Source of the DNA: Aquatica leii
Lineage: Eukaryota > Arthropoda > Insecta > Coleoptera > Lampyridae
NCBI GenBank assembly: GCA_035610365.1
Contig: CM069435.1
Location: 60,013,389-60,077,388 of the forward strand
DNA: 64,000 bases
Direction of reading: 5' to 3'
Each line of letters starts with the position of its first letter. The first letter of the stretch is position 1. Shown piece by piece: positions 56,206 to 64,000 of this stretch. The notes under the pieces are model-generated. The model was not told where the DNA came from and ran no database searches. It worked only from the letters and a program-made list of their open reading frames with translations. Position numbers and translations under genes: made by a program.

Positions 56206-59150
56206 GAATATCTATAAACAATCGGGTGATTCCGATTATGTTAAGAATTGGAAAGATTCCGATTTTTGTTTCCAAATACTCCCATGACTACTTAAAATAG
56301 CATTAAATTAAATTTCTTGTCCCTGGTAAACAGTTTTGCAAACTTTTTTTCTTTAAAGCTGTTATAGAATTATGAGAAAATGTGAACCAGTGTTAATAAT
56401 GAAATATTATTTACCTGTGCTTAAGAAAGTGTTACTTCACAATCTACTAGATTTTTTTTTCAATAATAAGACTAACTAACTAACATTGCTCAGCAGAACG
56501 TTAACTTCTGAGTCACTCACAACGAAGTTTATCCTATCATTTTGCTAACTTTCCCAAATCGATGCGATTGAGATTAAAAGAAGTTAATTGATTTGGAAGT
56601 TTATCAATATAAAAAAGCATCCTAAAAACGCCTTAAATAATGTTAATTCTGTTGTTTTTTAATTCTTCTATCGATTACTAATTATATTTTTACCTTTTTG
56701 AATTTTAATTTATTATAACAAGGAATATATTTTATTTGATTTGAAAGAAATTGCTAACAAATCAACCAGTGTGCATCATTAAAAAAGTGTCGCTGTTGCT
56801 GTATTTATTAGAGCTGATGCTGATGCAATTATACGATACAACTTAGTAGTATTTTGTACATCCTACTTTACACAAAATCTATAAAAACATTTTCATTTAT
56901 ACTTTTTTTGCCTCAGGTAAACTCTTAAGGTAGTATCGGCATTACTTGTATAATGAATGGCGACGTCGTTTCTTTAAAATATGTTCTTTACTTAAAAGTG
57001 AATGACAAAACCACTTATCGTTATGCTTATGTGTATTTTACGACACGCAATCTGTTAAAAAAACATCTGTCAGAAAAAGCATTTTTCCCGGTGTTTAAAA
57101 TCTAACTGTTTTTATCTCTGTTGATTCAAAGTTTTTATTTTTTTAAATGTATTATTAAAAAACCGCATCAATATATTTTGTAACGCTTTGTAAAAATCTC
57201 TTTGTTTGTGTTCACTTTTTAATTACTTCTTAAATGGCTTTTAATTAGTATTTAAAAACAGCTTAAGGGTCAATTACTTAGTAAATAGAGGTTAAAACGA
57301 ACTCAAAGCAGCACCTAATGTTTTTTATATTATCTTGCAAGATTAATCAAGTCGTTAAGATAAAAATATAAGCAAGCAGTAAATAATGTTCGCAACAGGT
57401 ACAATCACACGAAAGTGCAAATATAAAATTCAGCGGATCGATGAACGAGAAAAACAAAATCACGAAGGTTGAAACCGGCAAATAATATCTTGCTTTAATT
57501 AATCATTATTGATCCAATTTGTTCTTGTCGAGTAAAGTACAAAAAATTAAGTTCTAATAAACGTATAAATCCACGATAACAATAGATAATTATAAATGAT
57601 TTTTTTCTAAATAGGTGCGCCTGTTGATTTCCTAAGACTTGCTTGAATACATTAATGTGTATAATTTTATTTTGTTTTATGGCACAGTGCTTTTTTGCGT
57701 GACTGCGTTGATAATTACCAAAGATAAGTGCACGATATGATATTACAAAAATAATAAAAGTCATAATCAAAATTTTCTAACATGTGTCAAATAGAAAAAA
57801 ATAAATGCTATATTTTGTCACCGACTCGTACTGGTACGAGTATTTTTAATTTCTACTCGAGCATTTCCATTTACCCTTTGTTATCTTTAGATGTTGATTA
57901 CCGTTGATGTAGTGAAAATTAAATTACTCGATGACAAGAAAATCGTTGTACGAAATAACATTTATAAAATTGCTTTTAATATCGTAACTGTAAGAAAAGA
58001 GCAAGAACCAAATTACATGAAAACTTACATAACGTGCCATCTACAACAAAAACGTTCAACTAAAAGCTGTGCTCTATAAAATGATAACTTTGGAATCCTC
58101 GTGTTTTTTTCAAACTTCTACATATGTATGCATGAACTAATTTATCTTTTGCAATTAATTTGTGAAAAACACATTCTGTATAAGAGAGTTAAAAAACATC
58201 GTATAACTGAAAAAAAATTCACAGATATCGCAAATCTTGCAATTATCGAAAGGTGTTGAAAACAAACACAATATTACCTACGTAATGTAATAAACAAGGT
58301 TTATTACAATTTTCAAAAATAAGAATGTATACTATTAATGTATTTTGAACTATTTTTTAATCCAAATTCAGTAAAATCTACATTTGCATAATCGTCATAC
58401 TCTTTTTTCTTACAAATTGTTTCATCCTTTTAATAACATCAATAACAAACAAATGCTTGAATAACTAGCGTTAATTTATATTAAAATATAATAATATACT
58501 TAAACATTTTTTATTGAACGATCGAACCAATTTCAAATATGATTTTAAACTTACATTTTTTTAGATTTGTTTCTAAATTGCACCATCTTCCTTTTTTAAA
58601 ATAATTTACATTTAACATTTTTTAAAACTTAGATTTTTTAATTATCTAGTTACAATTTTTTTTATATTTGACATTTTTCAAATAATGTAAGTTAAAAAAT
58701 TTTTGTAATCTTAACTTTTTATAGGTTATAAATATTTTTTGTAGAAGATGAGCTTCATTATTTTAAAGCTTGAAACTTATGTAAAAAATACATTTTGAAA
58801 TTTATTATTGGTAGAGTGGTAATTTGAATAATTTAAAAATTGAGCAGTAACAATGAATCTCCTTAACAATTTAAAAATTTACTGATTCTACAATTTTTTC
58901 TCCTATTAATATTAAACAAATGCGCTACTGACTAAAAAAACATTTAAAAAATGAACTTTGCTATAACATGAATCCTTTCTTTTGTCTGATGTGCTAATAA
59001 TATTTACAATTGCTTGACTGTTGATACAATTTCAACACTAAAAAAAGTTTCAATTTGAATAAATAATATATTCATAACAAAAAGTCTCCTGGGTTTTTAC
59101 CTTTATCGATTATATAAATAGAATGTATTAGTGTTAAAAACACTTATAGG
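56206..59150. other. A+T-rich stretch, nothing recognised apart from small repeats
   Basis: The start repeats a block from 53.35 kb. ACTCGTACTGGTACGAGT at 57,824-57,841 is an 8-bp-stem palindrome. Open frames at 57,495-57,770 (minus) and 57,891-58,079 (plus) lack recognisable motifs. Confidence 0.45.
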
Positions 59151-59199
59151 GAGCTTGATTTAAAGGCTCGTGTAACGAAACGATGAAACGCTCAGAAGA

Positions 59200-60359
59200 A
59201 ACAAATCTGGAACTTACGATGGTGCCCAATTTCACTTCATTTTTGTGTTTTTGGGATGCAGTCTTTATTATTTCCCGTTGTTTCAGCCATGTCTCCATTA
59301 GCTAATTGCACCCGGGTTGGTTGATTCCCTAGCGGTTGTTTATTTTGACTCCCTAAGGCTTGAATGCGAGGACTGATGTAACATCGGGCGGCGCCAGTGT
59401 CGACGAGGGCCTGGAACTTACGTCCGTATACGGTGACGGGCAGGAACAAGCGAGAATCCAGGGTAGTTAATGCGGGTCTGGTTGTTTTCTTCGTCTGAAA
59501 GAAATTAGTTACGGTCTATAGCCACGCGGTCCATTCTTGTCGGTTTAGAGAGCTTGGAATGGCCTGGGTGACTAACAGAGGCTCCTTCTGGCTAGTCGGC
59601 TCGGTCCGTTTCCCGGATGGGAACAGTTGCAGTCACGGGAGTAAACGCCTTCTTGTCCGCATCTCGAGCAGAATAGTTTGAAGCGTCCTCGGCATTGCTC
59701 CTTAAAATGTCCTCTTTTTCCGCATCGCCAACACAGTTCTGCACCGTTATACGTTCGTGGCTGTCGAGTCGTTACAGGAGGTTGAATAGCGTTTACGGTG
59801 GCGTTTTCGTGGGCACTTACTGTTGCTACCTACTTCTGTTTTAACGGCTTGATACCGAGCAGGTTACGCTTGAGAAATAGCTTCAAAATCTTGCGCTAAT
59901 TTGTCAAGTTCATTTAAGCTTCTGAGGTCTCTGCGTTTAATGTAGAGTTTGTACGCACTGTTAAGGTTTTCGTAAACGCGTTCTAACTGTTCCTCTGGAG
60001 ATAACGTTCCGTGTCGTCGCATGAGCGTTTTCATGGCTTCGATGTAGCATCTTGCTTTTTCGCTCTCTTTCTGGATTCGGGTTCTTACGGCGCGGCGTCA
60101 TCCAGTTAACGTTGGTAGCGTAAACCTACAAAAATACGTTTCCGGTTCTCACAAAGTTAATTAAACGTGCTTTTAGCTCATTAACTCCGCCGGTGGCGTC
60201 TAAACGGTACGGTACGTAATCGGTTAACTAGTTCTTCTTTTCTCATGTTACAGATCCAGCTCACCTCGCTGTCGGAGATTTCTAGACCGGCTTCCGGTGT
60301 TACTTCTACGGGGTCAGACATATTGAATTTCGGTTACCGGTACTCGAGCGCCAACCAAT
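59200..60359 (-). mobile_element. LTR-element fossil: primer site, gag and protease remains
   Basis: Leftward reading. Next to the LTR border lies a primer-site-like ATTGGTTGGCGCTCGAG. A gag-type start (MSDPVEVTPEAG) follows near 60,322, then two CCHC zinc knuckles at about 59,745-59,640 (CWRCGKRGHFKEQC and CSRCGQEGVYSRDC), and a retroviral-type aspartic protease at 59,237-59,449 with ALVDTGAARCYIS. The order gag-protease fits Ty3/gypsy-like elements. Broken, and cut off on its left side, with no reverse transcriptase. Composition is richer in G+C than the flanks. Confidence 0.72.
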
Positions 60360-61880
60360 TGTCTAAAACAAACTAATAAGTGCTTACTTTTAGAGCTAGT
60401 TGAAGTCCAGGAGTCCCTGCTGCGGGTGTCAGCTTATAAGCCGTCCCTATTCCGGGCGATCACTTTAAGCCGCCCACGTCGGAAAGGTATTGCGGCTTTC
60501 GGACCCTGAGTAGCTGTCGTAGAAAAGGAATTGCACGTTTAAAATAAATATAATATAATGTTCGTAATATATTCACAGTAACTTAATTAATATTTTGATT
60601 AACAAAACAAAACTAACAATGTAATTAATACAGAAAAGAAAAAAATAAATGTTCCGGCACTGGTGTTTGTATCCTCCTACTAACGATACGTCGCCCTCTG
60701 AGGTTTGTTTCCGGAGTCTCCTACAAACAAACTAAAAGGTAATATGGCGGTACTTACTACATCGACGAAGAACGTGGTACTAAATTCGAAATTTACAGTG
60801 GATGTTTTCTCGTCGGTGTATCGGCAATTATGGACAGGTTAGATAGTAAACGATCCAGTAGTAACTCGCGGTAAGTAGAAGTAAAATTAATTATCGTAAG
60901 TTGACCTCTGACCTTTGATTAGTGGTTTGTAATACTGTTCCCCTTTTTCTGGAAAACGGTTAGCGATAACGGTACGGTGGTTTTTGGAAGTGGATAGGCT
61001 AAATTACGGGCTTGATTGATTTGAAAAAAATCGGTTAAGAAATGAAATTACGGGACGTGATTAACGCTTTCACTAAGGTTACGAAGTTTAATACGATTTA
61101 TTTTCATAAATAGAAGGGTGATTGATTAATCTATTACAATAATGTATTTCGCGAACCGGTACTTAATTTACTCAGGTGATTTACACGTTTGTGTTTAATT
61201 CAGGGTGCGTGTAACGACTGCACTGCCCTCAGGAATACTAAACAGCCTGTATAGTTTTAAAGTGCTACACTCAATTAGTTATACAACCCCTCGCAAAAGG
61301 TTTTGCCAGATATGTGCGTTTCCAGCCAAACCCTTGGTAGGCTATATGTTCTTGTCCTTTTTTCTGCACCTCAAACAAATCACAAAAATGTAACTTACCC
61401 AATTTACACAAAATTACTGACTCAATTAGATGATACAGCGGAAAATGCGATGATGAACTAATTATGGTGTAAAGCGTCTCGATGAGAAAATCAACGTGAA
61501 TGGCCGGGTCGTTCTTGTCGTGGTATATAATCATTCGGTTAGTAAAATAGAAAAAAAAATCGGAAACGGGTCGGGTCAAAATCGCAAAACAAATCGATAC
61601 GGGTAGTCAGTTATAATAGCTAAGGTCGGTTACTAATATTGGTTTGGTTTTAGGAAAAATCAGAAATATCTCGGAATCGAGCTGGAAAATGAGTATATGA
61701 GAGTTTGGATAGGTTCGGTGTCCGCTTATATACCCATCGAGGCTTCGCTTGAGTGCTCTCGAAGCGAGGATCGTCCTGCCGCTGGTGGGGTACGTTGGCA
61801 AAGCTCAAAGTCTTCGCGTAATTTTTCAAATTATTTATTAATTGTCTAAAAATTACAGGGACGGGATTCGTCACACTACA
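60360..61880 (-). repeat. Probable LTR, about 1.52 kb
   Basis: On the minus strand it starts TGTAGTGTGACGAATCC just after a purine tract and ends ...GTTTTAGACA next to the primer-site-like sequence, so TG...CA borders are present on both sides. Only this one copy is in the window. The 61,205-61,860 part holds antisense and sense frames without motifs. Confidence 0.6.
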
Positions 61881-62440
61881 TACCTCCCTCTCTTGGGGGA
61901 TACACGAACGTCGAGGAAGGTCTGAGTAAGTTATTCGTTTTTTGATACTTACAGGTATTCATCTTTGCAATGTTTATAGGTTCTAAGTTTCTAATTCCAG
62001 ATGTACTCGGCACGTGATGTTGTAGCCTAACGGAATGATCCCGAGGTTCACCGCGTCCTGTCGTTTCAGACGCATGAAAGACTCCGAACCCGTCTGGATG
62101 AGAACGCGTCATTTTCTTCGGTATTGTTTCGTTTAAGGTTGTTTCTCCTCGATTTGGTCGTAGACGTTCGTTGGTCGAGTTGAGGCGGTTTAAAGACGAG
62201 GTTGTCCAAGACCGACGGGTTAGTGTGGGCGGTTTCGACAAGAAAAATTTTTGCGAGGGGAATTGAAGTGAAGAATGGCGCCTGTGGATCCAGTTTTAGT
62301 CGTGGTTGGTTGAGTACTTGCAACGTCTGTGGACTTATCCGGTAATGTGTCGAGGCTCAGGGTGGCTAAAGGCGAAAGCATCTCCTCGATGACATTGTTT
62401 TCCAGCCGGGCGGGTGGTGACTGAAGGTTCGAGCATAGTT
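61881..62440 (-). mobile_element. 3' end of an LTR-element fossil with polypurine tract
   Basis: On the minus strand a G+C-richer coding-like stretch (frames at 62,066-62,323 and 61,876-62,241, no recognised domain) leads into the polypurine tract CCCCCAAGAGAGGGAGG at about 61,881-61,897, directly followed by the LTR start. It is therefore the tail of an element in the same orientation as the gag-protease head on the other side of the LTR. Broken. Confidence 0.55.
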
Positions 62441-63110
62441 AGGCAACACAACTTACAATAGCAATTAGTCCAAACTTTTTACAAGGATTTTGACATGTTA
62501 ACGTAATCTCATTGATAAGCTTGACATTGCTGATCATCATACTGATGATTATAATTTGTCCTAAAGATTGAAAAATTGTATATTAACGTTAATGACGCTA
62601 ATATATATAATTTTCTGTATTTTTATTTCTCTGTATTACAATAAAAGTAATACAATTTTCAAAAATATTGGTCTATAGGACAAATTTTGTGTACTTCACG
62701 AATTAAAAAATGCATAAAGAATCTTGTACAAATACATTTTTTAATAATAAATCTTTGTCAAAAGTTTAATCTACAGCAAAATAAATTTTATAAATTAGGT
62801 AACTAAATTTCGTAAACTGCGAAAGGGTACGACTTCAAACCTTTGCCGGTGGCTATACTTACTACCTGTTATAAATACTTGTCAAGTGACACAAAAGTAA
62901 ATACAAATTTACCTAGTGCGTTCAACCTAAAGATACATTTGTAATTCTTTTTGTTCGCTAAATATTCAATTTATATTTTTGATGTTTGCGGCTGTTATGA
63001 TTAAGTTTTATTTGTGTGTTTTTTAAGTTTATGTTAATAGCATTGTTTTTTATTTAAAATAGAATCTTATTGAAGACAAAATAATATATTTTATTATTTT
63101 GGATTATAAC
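62441..63110. other. A+T-rich spacer, nothing recognised
   Basis: No coding or RNA signal. Confidence 0.5.
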
Positions 63111-63276
63111 ATATACACATCTCGAATATTTTTCTGACGGCATATTCTAGAATCCACAATTTCTGGTAACAATGAATAGGTGTAAAATTTGAATTAACTT
63201 GTTCTTCATGTTTCTGTCCCAAAAAGTGTCATTCCTACAAAATTGAAATTATAACCATATCTAACGTTTTCCATTT
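63110..63276 (-). pseudogene. Probable last exon of the YqaJ-type gene
   Basis: After a GT donor overlapping the stop of the upstream exon (ILR then GTAAAA), an intron of about 40 bp ends in TTTTGTAG near 63,236. The following sequence carries NDTFWDRNMKNKL and then, in another frame, FYTYSLLPEIVDSR, the pattern that closes many invertebrate YqaJ-type proteins (D-x-F-W...M...L..F...LLPE.VDPR). The change of frame makes it doubtful that this copy is functional. Confidence 0.5.
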
Positions 63277-63867
63277 TTACCTTAAAATTTCTTCCACGCT
63301 AAATCCTCCTTCAGTGTAAACAATAAAAAAACATTTCTTTCTTTGAGATATATGTAGTAAGCCTTGGACTTGATAATAATAATTATGCGATTGTTTTAGT
63401 TTTAGTTGTCCATCTACAATCTGACAATAATCAATTTTTTTTTCAATTGTAGCAGTCATAGGAGTAAGAACGTTACTTTTTTTTGAGCATTTAATTTCTA
63501 TAATATCATCGTCATTTATTAAACCGTCGGGAGAACATGCTAAAAATGGATACTGGTTATCAATAATTAAACCACTTTTTTCCACTTTAACATCAAACTG
63601 CTTTTCGAATAAAGAAATTACTTTATCTTCACTTTCTAATCCGAATTGGGTAGCAGTATTCCCTTTAAATGAACTGTATAGCAAATTAAAAACAGTTTTG
63701 GACGTAGAAGTTGTTCTTGTTCTTAATTTACAAATTTTGCCAAAGTTTGAAGCAGTTATGCGCTTTTTACGTTCATTTACCCAAACGTTACTACTTGATT
63801 GCAATTTTGTTTCATTACAAATTTGAATTTTATCTGTGTTTTTAAGTTCATTAAAAACAGTGTACAT
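63277..63867 (-). CDS. YqaJ-type (lambda exonuclease-like) PD-(D/E)XK nuclease
   Basis: 196 codons on the minus strand. The domain opens with RKKRITASNFGKICKLR, the R.TAS.FG motif of the YqaJ/lambda-exonuclease family. It continues with TQFGLESEDKVISLFEKQ (E of the active site), FLACSPDGLINDDDIIEIKC, where D..(8-12)..EIKC is the metal-binding PD-(D/E)XK core, and HNYYYQVQGLLHISQRKKCF (Q.Q motif). Such nucleases resect DNA ends; the insect copies are often multi-copy and have been carried by mobile DNA. An in-frame stop lies just before this Met, so the start is either this ATG or an upstream exon outside the window. The stop codon overlaps a plausible splice donor. Core residues all look intact. 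Confidence 0.72.
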   Translation of the reverse strand: MYTVFNELKNTDKIQICNETKLQSSSNVWVNERKKRITASNFGKICKLRTRTTSTSKTVFNLLYSSFKGNTATQFGLESEDKVISLFEKQFDVKVEKSGLIIDNQYPFLACSPDGLINDDDIIEIKCSKKSNVLTPMTATIEKKIDYCQIVDGQLKLKQSHNYYYQVQGLLHISQRKKCFFIVYTEGGFSVEEILR

Positions 63868-64000
63868 TTTTTTTCATATTCTTCTTCAGCTAAAACTTCG
63901 ACGTCGGTCGGTTTCATTGTCTAACCCATAATCGCTGTCAACCGTAGCACATCTATTCTTTTTTGCATATTTTTCTAAAACAAACAAAACAAATTTGTTT
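63868..64000 (-). other. Upstream part of the YqaJ-type gene, unclear
   Basis: In another frame the minus strand reads MKPTDVEVLAEEEYEK directly before the nuclease start, separated by a run of seven A. It may be the true N terminus with a length change in the A run, or non-coding. The window ends here. Confidence 0.3.

Noticed and set aside
57824-57841. ACTCGTACTGGTACGAGT palindrome as a terminator or binding site
   Set aside because: A single short palindrome without context; could be chance.
61271-61874. Minus-strand frames inside the probable LTR
   Set aside because: No domain recognised, and they lie between LTR borders, where coding sequence is not expected.
1-64000. CRISPR arrays, tRNA and rRNA genes
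   Set aside because: No regularly spaced repeats and no cloverleaf with a T-arm GGTTCRANTCC-type sequence were seen by eye on either strand.

Overview
The window reads as nuclear DNA of an arthropod, most likely an insect. It is strongly A+T-rich, has no bacterial operons or ribosome binding sites, and shows short introns with GT/AG borders. It carries the usual insect mix of mobile elements: Tc1/mariner, pogo, hAT, piggyBac, Penelope-like elements, LINEs and Ty3/gypsy-like LTR elements. The order of insects cannot be fixed from sequence alone. I find no tRNA, rRNA, CRISPR array or convincing single-copy host gene. This is a gene-poor graveyard of nested repeats, with one possible gene at the right edge: a YqaJ-type PD-(D/E)XK nuclease reading leftward.

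Layout. 1-8.2 kb: the C-terminal half of a Tc1/mariner-type transposase (about 1.3-2.1 kb), a leftward-reading broken Ty3/gypsy fossil with a probable LTR (3.47-6.05 kb), a hAT fragment of the DUF4371/TTF zinc-finger type (6.1-6.7 kb), and the N-terminal half of a transposase of the same Tc1/mariner family (7.26-7.86 kb). 8,248-21,248: the standout object, a 13,001-bp element that is almost entirely one inverted repeat. Its arms are 5,915 and 5,946 bp, its loop is 1,140 bp, its termini are AGTAGGTA/TACCTACT, and it is flanked by a perfect 6-bp target duplication (ATTATC). Each arm holds one copy of a small unknown open frame. 21.3-27.1 kb: mostly featureless A+T-rich DNA with a G+C-richer island at 24.3-25.45 kb. 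27.2-28.6 kb: a Penelope-like copy with inverted end repeats and a hammerhead-like core, then a short LINE tail with a 13-bp target duplication. 28.6-34.3 kb: A+T-rich DNA with two small MITE-like inverted repeats. 34,341-35,217: a second Penelope-like copy with a GIY-YIG endonuclease frame, inverted end repeats and a 13-bp target duplication.

37.16-46.5 kb is a stack of insertions. A hAT (DUF4371 type) element is interrupted by a LINE tail with a GATA-type microsatellite end. It is followed at once by a pogo-like element with 12-bp TIRs and TA duplication, and that is split by a nearly full-length purine-rich LINE with a perfect 24-bp target duplication. 46.5-50 kb is mostly empty. At 49,960-50,222 there is a perfect hairpin element with another hammerhead-like core. 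50.7-52.4 kb holds an internally deleted DUF7869-type gene (minus) and a piggyBac relic (plus). 52.8-56.5 kb holds a diverged dispersed repeat surrounding a BED-type hAT transposase relic. 59.2-62.4 kb is a leftward LTR-element fossil arranged as tail, one LTR, then head. The YqaJ-type gene runs into the right edge.

These pieces do not act as one pathway. What ties them together is insertion history, which can be read from nesting and target duplications. The best candidate for something undescribed is the giant foldback element. Next are the repeated hammerhead-like hairpins at Penelope-type ends.
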